The translations under genes and the position numbers were made by a program. The notes under the pieces were generated by a model. The model was given only the letters and a program-made list of their open reading frames with translations, did not search any database and was not told the DNA's origin. Shown in pieces: positions 54,903-62,633 of a stretch of DNA of 64,000 nucleotides. The DNA lies in NCBI RefSeq assembly GCF_000746085.1, contig NZ_JQKO01000010.1, positions 154,191 through 218,190 on the forward strand, in the 5' to 3' direction. This DNA is from Methylocapsa aurea. GTDB lineage: Bacteria; Pseudomonadota; Alphaproteobacteria; Rhizobiales; Beijerinckiaceae. The first letter of the stretch is position 1. Every line of letters begins with the position of its first letter.

Positions 54903-56033
54903 TTGGCGCCCGAACTGATCCTCATGGGAGCCGGTGGCCAGCGCCCTTCGGTCCGCGCTTCCGGCAGTTGGACAGCCGCGCATGCGGAGGCGCTTGAGCG
55001 AAAGATTGATGCGCTCGAAATCGATGCGCAGCGCCCGGGCAGCCTTGATATTGACATCGCTGGCATCGGCGAACTCGATACATTCGGCGCCTGGCTTCTC
55101 GAACGTCTGACGCGCAATTTCGCAAAGCAGGGTTTCGATGCGCGGCTGGTCGAGGTCCCCGCGCGCTTTCGCGATCTGCTCGATGAGATTCACGCCTGCG
55201 GCCGGGACCAGCCGGTTCTGCAGAGGCAAAACCCCATTCTCGCCAAGCTCGAAGGCCTCGGGGTCGCGGCGACCGAGTTTGGCCAAGATCTTGTCCGACT
55301 CATCGACCTTTCGGGACGTCTGTGCCTGGTCATGGCGCTGATTCTCCGCCACCCAAGAAGATTCCGTCTTACCTCCGCCGTCCATCATCTCGATCGGGTT
55401 GGCTGGCAGGCGCTGCCGATCATTTTCCTGATCACGCTTCTGATTGGAGCGATCATCGCGCAACAGGGCATTTTTCATTTCCGGAAATTTGGCGCGGGCG
55501 ATTATGTCGTGGATCTGGTCGGCATTCTTGTGCTGCGAGAAATTGGGGTGCTCATCGTCGCGATCATGGTCGCCGGGCGGTCCGGCAGTTCCTATACGGC
55601 CGAGCTCGGCTCGATGAAGATGCGCGAGGAGATCGACGCCCTCCGCACGATGGGGCTCGATCCGGTGGAAGTGCTCATGTTGCCGCGGATCGTCGCCTTG
55701 GTTTGCGCCTTGCCGATCCTCGCATTCTTCGGCTCGATGTGCGCTCTTTACGGCGGCGGATTGGTCGCTTGGCTTTACGGCGGGATGAGCCCCGAGATCT
55801 ACATTGCCCGCCTGAAGGAGGCGGTTTCGGTGAAGCATTTTGAAGTCGGCATGATCAAGGCGCCTTTCATGGCGCTTGTGATCGGCCTTGTCGCCTGCTC
55901 CGAGGGAATGCAGGTCGCGGGAAGCGCCGAATCGCTTGGCTTGAAGACCACCGCTTCCGTCGTGAAGTCGATTTTTCTGGTGATCGTCCTCGATGGCTTT
56001 TTCGCTATATTCTTCGCCTCGATCGGGATGTGA
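54903..56033 (+). CDS. mlaE: MlaE-type ABC permease with N-terminal STAS domain
   Basis: A 376-residue fusion. Residues about 1-115 form a STAS-like domain (SLDIDIAGIGELDTFGAWLLERL), and the rest is the MlaE permease with about five helices (LPIIFLITLLIGAIIAQQGI, REIGVLIVAIMVAGRSGSSYTAELGSMK, the conserved EIDALRTMGLDPVEVLMLPR). It exports or imports phospholipid between the membranes with the next two genes. The start is a TTG at 54903 with GGAG eight bases upstream. STAS-MlaE fusion is known in alphaproteobacteria. Confidence 0.93.
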   Translation: MAPELILMGAGGQRPSVRASGSWTAAHAEALERKIDALEIDAQRPGSLDIDIAGIGELDTFGAWLLERLTRNFAKQGFDARLVEVPARFRDLLDEIHACGRDQPVLQRQNPILAKLEGLGVAATEFGQDLVRLIDLSGRLCLVMALILRHPRRFRLTSAVHHLDRVGWQALPIIFLITLLIGAIIAQQGIFHFRKFGAGDYVVDLVGILVLREIGVLIVAIMVAGRSGSSYTAELGSMKMREEIDALRTMGLDPVEVLMLPRIVALVCALPILAFFGSMCALYGGGLVAWLYGGMSPEIYIARLKEAVSVKHFEVGMIKAPFMALVIGLVACSEGMQVAGSAESLGLKTTASVVKSIFLVIVLDGFFAIFFASIGM

Positions 56034-56036
56034 GCC

Positions 56037-56825
56037 ATGAGCGTCTCATCCGATCAAGCGATCATCCGCGTCCGCGACCTTGTGGTGGGGTTTGGGACTC
56101 AAACGGTGCTCAATGGCGTATCGCTCGAGGTCCGGCGCGGCGAGATCTTAGGGATCGTCGGCGCCTCCGGCGGCGGCAAGTCGGTTTTGTTGCGCACCCT
56201 CATCGGTCTTATTCACAAGCGCCGAGGCAGCATCGCTATTTTCGGCAAGGATCTCGACCGCGCGAGCGTTGAAGAAATGCAGGCGGTGGAGCGGCGATGG
56301 GGCGTTCTCTTCCAGCAGGGCGCGTTGTTCTCGTCGTTGAGCGCGCGGGAAAATGTGCAATTTCCGATGCGCGAGCATCTCACCCTTTCGCAAACGTTGT
56401 ACGAGGAAGTTGCGACGGCGAAGCTCGAAATGGTCGGCTTGAACATCGAGGATTCGCGAAAATTGCCGGCGGAGCTTTCCGGCGGCATGGTCAAGCGGGT
56501 GGCGCTGGCGCGGGCGCTCGCGCTCGACCCCGAGATCGTTTTTCTCGACGAGCCGACCTCCGGCCTCGATCCGATCGCCGCGGGCGAGTTCGATTTTCTG
56601 ATCAAGACGCTGCAGCAAACCCTCGGCCTGACCGTGTTCATGGTCACGCATGATCTCGACAGTCTCCACACCGTCTGCAATCGCATCATCGCCCTGGCCG
56701 ACGGCAAAGTGGTCGCCTCCGGTCCGCTCGCGGCGATGCTCGAATGCGACCATCCCTGGGTGAAAGCTTATTTTCGCGGTAAACGCGCCCGCGGCGTTTC
56801 CGGGACGCCCGCTTCGACGCATTGA
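56037..56825 (+). CDS. mlaF: MlaF-type ABC transporter ATPase
   Basis: A 262-residue ATPase. Walker A is GASGGGKSVLL, Q-loop LFQQGALFSSLSARENV, signature LSGGMVKRVALARAL, Walker B EIVFLDEPTSGLDPI and the H-loop MVTHD. It starts 3 bp after mlaE and drives the MlaE permease. The MlaB-type partner domain is supplied by the STAS part of MlaE. Confidence 0.96.
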   Translation: MSVSSDQAIIRVRDLVVGFGTQTVLNGVSLEVRRGEILGIVGASGGGKSVLLRTLIGLIHKRRGSIAIFGKDLDRASVEEMQAVERRWGVLFQQGALFSSLSARENVQFPMREHLTLSQTLYEEVATAKLEMVGLNIEDSRKLPAELSGGMVKRVALARALALDPEIVFLDEPTSGLDPIAAGEFDFLIKTLQQTLGLTVFMVTHDLDSLHTVCNRIIALADGKVVASGPLAAMLECDHPWVKAYFRGKRARGVSGTPASTH

Positions 56826-56832
56826 GGTCACG

Positions 56833-57954
56833 ATGGAAACGCGCGCGCGATATATTCTTGTCGGTCTGTTCGTTCTTGTCGCTGGCATGGCCGGGTTCGG
56901 CTTCGTCTACTGGCTGCATGCGACAGGCGGCCTTGGCGCGCGCGCCGTCTATCGCGTGCGCTTCGAGGATTCGATCTCGGGATTGCTGATGGGCGCCGCA
57001 GTTTCGTTCAATGGCATCCGCGTCGGAGAAGTCACCAATCTGCAGTTGAGCGCCGAGAATCCCAAGCAGGTCTTCGTCACGATCGCTATCGATCCGGCAA
57101 CGCCGCTGCGGACCGATACGAAGGCGCGAATCGATGTCCAGGGCCTGATGGGCAGCCCCTCGGTAGCGCTCGAAGGAGGATCGCCCGGATTGCCCGTGCT
57201 CAAGGGCGTACTTGGCGAGCCGCCTTTGCTGATCGCCGACGCCTCTGCTGGTCGCGATTTCACGCAGGCGGCGCGGCAGGTGCTTGGTCGGATCGATAAG
57301 ATCCTCTCCGACAATTCGGACCAGCTCCACGATGCGATCGCCAATCTAGACACATTCTCTAGCGCGCTTTCTCGCAATGCGGGTCGCGTCGATGGAATCC
57401 TTGCCGGCCTTGAAAAAATGACCGGCGGCGAGTCGAAAAGCCCGACGCAGACCTTCGATCTGACCGCGCCCCGCGTCTTGGTGCCGCCGTCCAAGAAACC
57501 CGGCAAGCAACTGGTGATCGCCGATCCCACGACCTTGGTGGCGAATGATACGCAGCGCATAATCCTGCGGGCTAGCGATGGCGGGACATCATTTCTGGAC
57601 AATGGTCAATGGGCTGACAGCGCGTCCAAGCTGCTTCAGGCCAAGATCATCCAAAGCTTCGAGAATGCGAATTTCCTCGCCGCCGTCGGACGCCCTTCGG
57701 ACGGACTGAGCAACGAGTCCCAGATTCTCATCGATCTCCACAGATTTGAAATCTCGGTCGGGCCGCCGGCGAAAGCCGAACTCGAATTCATGGCCAAGAT
57801 CCTGACGCAGAATGGAAAGATCGCCGATTCCAAGCTCTTTCGCGCCGAGGCGCCTGTGAGCGCCATGGACCCGGCATCGGCGACGCGGGCGCTCAATGAA
57901 GCTTTCATACAGGGCGCCACGGAACTTGTTCAATGGACCGCGCAAAAGCTCTGA
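56833..57954 (+). CDS. mlaD: MCE (MlaD) protein fused to PqiC-like auxiliary domain
   Basis: A 373-residue protein. An N-terminal membrane anchor (YILVGLFVLVAGMAGFGFVYWL) is followed by one MCE domain (YRVRFEDSISGLLMGAAVSF to NGIRVGEVTNL and IDVQGLMGSPSVALEGGSPG) and a short coiled-coil region (about 150-190). The C-terminal half (from TFDLTAPRVLVPP) matches ABC-type transport auxiliary proteins like PqiC, normally separate lipoproteins. No lipobox is present because the domain is fused. It follows mlaF by 7 bp. Confidence 0.88.
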   Translation: METRARYILVGLFVLVAGMAGFGFVYWLHATGGLGARAVYRVRFEDSISGLLMGAAVSFNGIRVGEVTNLQLSAENPKQVFVTIAIDPATPLRTDTKARIDVQGLMGSPSVALEGGSPGLPVLKGVLGEPPLLIADASAGRDFTQAARQVLGRIDKILSDNSDQLHDAIANLDTFSSALSRNAGRVDGILAGLEKMTGGESKSPTQTFDLTAPRVLVPPSKKPGKQLVIADPTTLVANDTQRIILRASDGGTSFLDNGQWADSASKLLQAKIIQSFENANFLAAVGRPSDGLSNESQILIDLHRFEISVGPPAKAELEFMAKILTQNGKIADSKLFRAEAPVSAMDPASATRALNEAFIQGATELVQWTAQKL

Positions 57955-58062
57955 GCACTTTCCGATCGAATGCGTCATTCGATCGATCAGAAATCGCTTT
58001 AGCGTCAAGAAGTCAGAGCATATTCCGAACAGATTGAACCAATCTGTTCGGAATATGCTCTG
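57951..58062. repeat. Dispersed hairpin element, family B copy
   Basis: Two hairpins lie in the order reversed from 16986-17095. GATCGAAT (57964-57971) pairs with ATTCGATC (57977-57984). A second hairpin has perfect 23-base arms (58014-58036 and 58040-58062) around AAC. It sits between the convergent mlaD and universal stress genes and could end both transcripts. Confidence 0.8.
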
Positions 58063-58106
58063 AGCGCTTCTCGATCAGGCGGCCTCATCTGATCGCATAT
58101 TCGCGC

Positions 58107-58934
58107 TCAATGCGCGAAGAGCGTGCAGCGCGGGGTCCGCAAAATGAGATCGCGCGTGACGCCGCCAAGGACCCATTCGCGGAGCCGGCTGTGGCCGAAG
58201 GCGCCGACGACAATGAGATCGGCTTCTTCCTGGCGCGCGACCGCATCGAGTTCCTCGGAGGCCCTTGCGATCATGGGACGGACAGTTCCTGAGGCGTTCA
58301 CGCCATGATGACGAAGCCAGGCGACGACGTCGTCGACATGGGCGCGGGCGACGTTTGGATCATCATTTTCATCGATCTCGGCGACGATCGCCTTTTCGCA
58401 TCTCTGCAGCAATGGCAGCGCATCGAAAACCGCGCGGCGGGCCTCGGGGGCGTCTTTCCAGCCGATGATGACCCGGTTCGCTGCCAAGACCTCCACCTCC
58501 TGCGGGATCACAAGGATCGGCCGGCCGGCGACAGTGACGAGATCGCTTGGAACCAGCTGTCGCAAGGGATCGAGACGCACGCCGTCGCGATTGGCGCCGA
58601 TGATGACGAGATCGGCCGCGCGGCATTGCTCGGCAACATAGGCCGTCGGCGGCGTCATGGCGCATCGCCACTCGATGCGTTTCGCCCGTCCCGCGAGACT
58701 GGCGCGAAAGCGCTCTTCCGTCGCGCAGAGACGCTTTTCGATCTCCGCCCGATCCTGGTCGATGAGCGAATCCGCCACGAATCCATCGGTGAAATAGAGC
58801 GGCATGGTTTGCAAACATGCGGCGACGCCGATGACGCTTGCCTCGAAGCGCTCGGCGAGGGCGCCGGCGATGTTCAAGCGGGCGTCGTTTGAATGATCCA
58901 GGTCGAGATAGACCATCAATGTTGCGTAGGACAT
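58107..58934 (-). CDS. Tandem universal stress protein (two UspA domains)
   Basis: A 275-residue cytosolic protein of two UspA folds. The first is ATLMVYLDLDHSNDARLNIAGAL ending near GANRDGV. The second is NRVIIGWKDAPEARRAVFDAL ending in VVGAFGHSRLREWVLGGVTRDLI, where the G-2x-G-9x-G(S/T) nucleotide motif is seen (GAFGHSRLREWVLGG). Such proteins bind ATP and respond to starvation or oxidants. No partner in the neighbourhood is obvious. Confidence 0.92.
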   Translation of the reverse strand: MSYATLMVYLDLDHSNDARLNIAGALAERFEASVIGVAACLQTMPLYFTDGFVADSLIDQDRAEIEKRLCATEERFRASLAGRAKRIEWRCAMTPPTAYVAEQCRAADLVIIGANRDGVRLDPLRQLVPSDLVTVAGRPILVIPQEVEVLAANRVIIGWKDAPEARRAVFDALPLLQRCEKAIVAEIDENDDPNVARAHVDDVVAWLRHHGVNASGTVRPMIARASEELDAVARQEEADLIVVGAFGHSRLREWVLGGVTRDLILRTPRCTLFAH

Positions 58935-59033
58935 GGCCGGTTTCCCTCGACGTCGGTTTCAGGCTGCGCTCGTTGGATCTAGACTTTCGGATTGCCCGCC
59001 GCCTTGATCTTGGTCAAGTCGGATTGCGGGCCG

Positions 59034-59139
59034 CTAGAGCATTTTCGAGCGAAGTGGATGCCGGTTGGCATTAAGAAAATGCGACAAAACAAAAACCTAG
59101 AGCTGCTTTCTGATTCCGCCGAAACTAAAAGCGCCCTAG
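59034..59139 (+). repeat. Dispersed intergenic element, family A copy 2
   Basis: Begins CTAGAGCATTTTCGAGCGAA, with the GATGCCGG, TTAAGAAAATGCG, A-rich and GAGCTGCTTT blocks shared with 6443-6535 (inverted) and 62386-62481, and ends at GCGCCCTAG. It lies between the universal stress gene and a hypothetical. Confidence 0.65.
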
Positions 59140-59144
59140 CTGGC

Positions 59145-59552
59145 CTAAGGCGCCTTGGCGAAGACCGTTACAGCCTGTTTCTCCGAGTCGACGAGATCAA
59201 ACTGATTGGGTGTGAACTCTCTAAAAGTCGCCGTGAACGTTTTTCCGTTCTTCAGTGTGACCGAAACGATCCCGCCGGACGCCAATTGATAGGCGCCGGG
59301 CTCCGGGTCGGATGAATCGCCGATGGTCATGCCAAGCGTCTTGTCGGCCCGAAATATGATGCGCCAGGGCTTGTCGGCCGCCCGCCATTCTCCCAAGATC
59401 GAGCTGTCGCTCACGGAGCCGGCCGTCTGCAAATGCCTTTGCTCCATGAAGCCGGTGACGCCAACGCCGATCAAGACGAAGACGGCGAGGCCAATCAAAG
59501 GAATGAGCGAGGCGGAACTGCCGCCTTTCCGCGGGGTGGAGGGGGAAGCCAT
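59145..59552 (-). CDS. Hypothetical single-pass membrane protein
   Basis: A 135-residue protein with a cytoplasmic Ser/Pro-rich N terminus, one helix (SLIPLIGLAVFVLIGVGVTGF) and a beta-rich outer domain (ILGEWRAADKPWRIIFRADKTLGMTI, GAYQLASGGIVSVTL, TFTATFREFTPNQFDL) that recalls lipocalin-like sheets. No family is assigned. A palindrome CCGCAGCGCTGCGG (59572-59585) lies about 20 bp upstream. Confidence 0.7.
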   Translation of the reverse strand: MASPSTPRKGGSSASLIPLIGLAVFVLIGVGVTGFMEQRHLQTAGSVSDSSILGEWRAADKPWRIIFRADKTLGMTIGDSSDPEPGAYQLASGGIVSVTLKNGKTFTATFREFTPNQFDLVDSEKQAVTVFAKAP

Positions 59553-59698
59553 TCATCGCCTAAAAAGTGAGCCGCAGCGCTGCGGGCTTTGAGGACCGCC
59601 AGCATGCGCGTCATCCTGATCCCGCTTGGCCCGCCCGTCAAGGAACTGCATCGTCGGGCGAGTGCGATGAGAAGATGCGGGCTCGGATAGGAGCGCTC

Positions 59699-60439
59699 TT
59701 AAGCGATATGCGCCTTGAGGGCGTCGAAGGTCTCGGCCATTTCCTCGAGGCTGACATCGGCGATGAGAGCGGAGGCGAAGACGTCTACGCCCTGGGCCCA
59801 AACAGTCTCGCAGGCGTCATCCGCAAGAGCGATATGCAAGGCTTGGTTGAGTTCGTAAACGCCCCAGGCGCGGCCGGCGTCGCGCAATGCCGCCTGCATC
59901 GCATTCTGCACAAGACTTCGAACCGTCATATGCAGCGCGGAGATCGGCACGTCGCAGGCGCGGCCAGCCAGGGCGTCGATACAGGCCCGCTCGTCGAAAG
60001 AGGCATGTCCGCGACAGGCCAAGGGCCGCACCGAATAAATGACGCAAAGGTCGCGGGCGATGAAAGGGCAGGCAAAGCCAGATTCCATGCGTTGCCGCTC
60101 GTCCAGCTGCTGCGTCGCGCGATCGGCGCCGGCGATTTTGCGGCTGAGTTCAAATTCCATGGTTTTTGGCGAGGATTTGATGGCGCGCGCGATGAGCAGA
60201 ATTTCTGGCGCCGTGGCCGCGACGCGGATCGTGCAACAGCTCGCGCACCCGCCGTGGCAGGCGAGCGCGGCGAGATTTTCTGGAGCATGCTCGACGCCGC
60301 GCTCGAAGCTTTCAAAAGCATAGGTCAAGATGTCTTCGATCGAATCGCGACGATCCGCCGGGCTTCCCAATCTTGCGTTGAAGCCGTGATAGAGGGACTT
60401 GAAAAACGGCAGGGGATTGGACTGATCGAGGATTGGCAT
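59699..60439 (-). CDS. YkgJ-type cysteine cluster (zinc/iron-chelating) protein
   Basis: A 246-residue cytosolic protein with the YkgJ/CxxxCxxCC family pattern: CHGGCASCC at about residues 60-70, and further cysteines in FACPFIARDLCVIYSVRPLACRGHASFDERAC. These cysteines are thought to bind a metal or Fe-S cluster. The ATG at 60439 follows GGGA; a TTG two codons upstream (60445) is possible. Function of the family is poorly known. A promoter candidate is visible upstream. Confidence 0.85.
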   Translation of the reverse strand: MPILDQSNPLPFFKSLYHGFNARLGSPADRRDSIEDILTYAFESFERGVEHAPENLAALACHGGCASCCTIRVAATAPEILLIARAIKSSPKTMEFELSRKIAGADRATQQLDERQRMESGFACPFIARDLCVIYSVRPLACRGHASFDERACIDALAGRACDVPISALHMTVRSLVQNAMQAALRDAGRAWGVYELNQALHIALADDACETVWAQGVDVFASALIADVSLEEMAETFDALKAHIA

Positions 60440-60477
60440 CTTCAATTTCCCGAGGGGACCCGCGCCGCTTTCGCTTA

Positions 60478-60507
60478 ATTATACGGCAAAGCAAGGGGGC
60501 AAGTTAA
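60478..60507 (-). promoter_or_regulatory. Candidate sigma70 promoter for YkgJ-like gene
   Basis: On the minus strand a perfect TATAAT (60478-60483) is preceded, after 18 bases, by TTAACT (60502-60507), four of six matches to the -35 consensus. It lies about 40 bp before the start codon. Confidence 0.45.
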
Positions 60508-60637
60508 TAACCTTGCATCTTTTTACGGCGTTTCGCAATGCGCTCGGGTTTCTGCCCGATAGCATGATGTGTTCGAGCGGAATCGCGCTTGCTTCTATCT
60601 CATTATTTTAGCCTTGCTCGTGCGTCGGACAGCGTGA

Positions 60638-60949
60638 TCAGACTGCGTTTTCTTTCCAGATGGCGTCGAAAATGTCGCTCTTGATGCGAAAGACGCCGCG
60701 TCCGCCCGCCAAGGGCTGATAGGCCAGGGGCGCCGCCCGGCACAGCCGATCGAACCATTCCTGTGGGCTGAGATGTTCGGGGCGCTGGTTGATGGAGTTG
60801 ACAAGCCCGGTCGGATGGAAGCGGGCGTGGATGATCACTTCGCCAAGTTTCCCATCGCCCCGGCCGATGCGGGATGTGGCGGCTTCGGCAGCCGCCGAGG
60901 CCTCGTTGGTCTCCGCTAATTCCATGGTTGATTCGGTCGCTTGCGTCAT
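60638..60949 (-). CDS. Hypothetical protein, unknown family
   Basis: A 103-residue protein with an acidic, Ala/Glu-rich N terminus and a more conserved-looking C-terminal half (GEVIIHARFHPTGLVNSINQ, LSPQEWFDRLCRAAPLAYQP, GGRGVFRIKSDIFDAIWKE). AGGAG lies seven bases before the ATG, which strongly supports translation. No signal peptide or membrane helix. No family recognised. Confidence 0.65.
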   Translation of the reverse strand: MTQATESTMELAETNEASAAAEAATSRIGRGDGKLGEVIIHARFHPTGLVNSINQRPEHLSPQEWFDRLCRAAPLAYQPLAGGRGVFRIKSDIFDAIWKENAV

Positions 60950-61411
60950 TTTATGCTCCTGGCGCTATAGTGAGAGCCGCATCGTCTAGCTCGTCGCGAC
61001 ACGCTATAAAGTTATAATATATAACGAGTCAATGACAATTTTCGGAAATTGCGAGTGACGGGCATAGCTCGGGAGCGCGCGCGGGCTGGGCCTTTAAGTA
61101 AATGACAGGCGCGCGCGACGCGGCCAGCGAGGAAGAAAGCCGGGGCCGCGCGCGCCGTCAAGATGCCAAAGATGCGCCGCCATCCTCTGGGTGGCCCCCG
61201 ACGGCGCGGCGCGGACATCTCGCGATGCGATAAGGGGTTGCGCATCGAAATATATTATTATTACATAATATCAGCCGCGTCACGTATTTTCGTCGTTGCG
61301 GCGCGCAAGAGGGCGTCGCTCAATCGGCGACGACAGGGCGCGTAAACCACGCAAATGCCATATCCGCGTTGGATGAGGCGCACAATAGCGGCGGCAAAGG
61401 AGGTTGAATAG
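60950..61411. other. Intergenic gap with AT-rich stretches
   Basis: Two AT-rich stretches (about 61005-61025 and 61248-61275) stand out in GC-rich DNA and probably contain promoters for the flanking divergent genes. No gene is supported. Confidence 0.45.
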
Positions 61412-62281
61412 ATGGATTGGCGTGAAGAGTACCGCGATCAGGGGTTCGTCGTCGTCGAGAATGTTCTTCCGCACGATCTTATCGATGCGCATATCGTCGA
61501 CGTCGCCGCGCTGCTGCGCAAATATGGCGTCTTCGACGCGGCGGCGCTTTCAGCGCTCCCGATGGCGGTCGATGATGAGCTCATGGTCGCCGTGCTCGAT
61601 TTGCATCAGGAGGGCGAAGCCGCGCGCGGCCTGATCTTCAATCGCATTATTGGATCGCTTTTGCGTCAGCTTTTCGAAGCCGAGCCTTCTCTCGCCTTCG
61701 CGCGCAGCGCTTTGTGGGGGCCAGGCGACATGCGCGCGCATGTCGACACCGCCTTCCGCTCGCCGGAGCCGCCCTACGGCGTTTGCCGAACCTGGTGCGC
61801 GCTCGAGGATATTCACCCCGAAAGCGGTCGGTTCTATCTCCTGCCTGGCTCCCATCGCAGCCTCGCGCCGAAGCTCTGCGGAGAAGTGCTGGCGGAGCGT
61901 CCGGATCTGATGGCGCTCTACGAGCAGATGGTGCTTCAGCCTCAATCCTGCGACGCCAAATCCTGGATGCGGCTCCACAACCGCGCTTGGCCTTTCGTGA
62001 GCGCCAAGGTGGCGGACCGGATCGAGGAGGCGGAAAAAGTCGCCTTTCAATTGAACAAGGGCGATATCGTCTTCTTCAACCCCTCCATCGCGCATGGCGC
62101 CTTTTCCTGCGCCGACGCTTCGCTGACCCGCAAAATGATGCTCTGCGAATGGACGGCCAACGGCGCCTCCGATTTCGCGCTATCGCCCGAGGCCCTTCGC
62201 TCCTGCGTCCGATTGCCGTTGCGCCGCGAGGATAATCTCGTCGACATAGGGCCGAGGATAGCCGCCCGCGCCGCCCGTTGA
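61412..62281 (+). CDS. Phytanoyl-CoA dioxygenase (PhyH) family protein
   Basis: A 289-residue Fe(II)/2-oxoglutarate-dependent dioxygenase of the PhyH family. The metal triad is the HxD in RAHVDTAF and a distal His in PSIAHGAFS, with Arg residues after it for 2-oxoglutarate. The N terminus YRDQGFVVVENVLPHDLID is typical. The strong ribosome site AAAGGAGG precedes the ATG. Substrate unknown; family members hydroxylate lipids, amino acids or secondary metabolites. Confidence 0.85.
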   Translation: MDWREEYRDQGFVVVENVLPHDLIDAHIVDVAALLRKYGVFDAAALSALPMAVDDELMVAVLDLHQEGEAARGLIFNRIIGSLLRQLFEAEPSLAFARSALWGPGDMRAHVDTAFRSPEPPYGVCRTWCALEDIHPESGRFYLLPGSHRSLAPKLCGEVLAERPDLMALYEQMVLQPQSCDAKSWMRLHNRAWPFVSAKVADRIEEAEKVAFQLNKGDIVFFNPSIAHGAFSCADASLTRKMMLCEWTANGASDFALSPEALRSCVRLPLRREDNLVDIGPRIAARAAR

Positions 62282-62633
62282 GCGCACCGCGACGGAGGGC
62301 CCGTCGGCAATTACGCGCGAGACTTGGCCGAGACTTGGCCGAGATTTGGCAAGTCGGCGCAGCTTGCTATAGGCGACGCTCGCTGCTAGAGCATTTTCAA
62401 GCGAAACGGTCGCCGGTTCGCGTCAGGAAAATGCTATAAAACAAAGAGCTAGCGCTGCTTTCCGATTTGCGGAAAGGGCTCCAAGGGCAAGATCCTTCAA
62501 ATGGAGGCGATCGTGCTCATTGTTCCTACGCATGATCTTGTCCGGAAATCCGCATCTTCCTTAAGATCGCGCATGAGTCTTCGCCCACGCTCGGGCGTTG
62601 GGCGGGGCGGCCGGCAAAACGGACGAGAGAGTC
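62282..62633. other. Intergenic gap with family A element
   Basis: The region upstream of malate synthase holds the repeat at 62386-62481 and no gene. Confidence 0.5.
62386..62481 (+). repeat. Dispersed intergenic element, family A copy 3
   Basis: Begins CTAGAGCATTTTCAAGCGAA, keeps the CGCCGGTTCGCG, GAAAATGCTATAAAACAAAG and GCGCTGCTTTCCGATT blocks, and ends at AAAGGGCTCC. It lies between the dioxygenase gene and malate synthase. Confidence 0.65.

Noticed and set aside
59567..60478. 303-codon plus-strand frame
   Set aside because: Antisense shadow of the YkgJ-type gene, whose cysteine motifs are clear on the minus strand.
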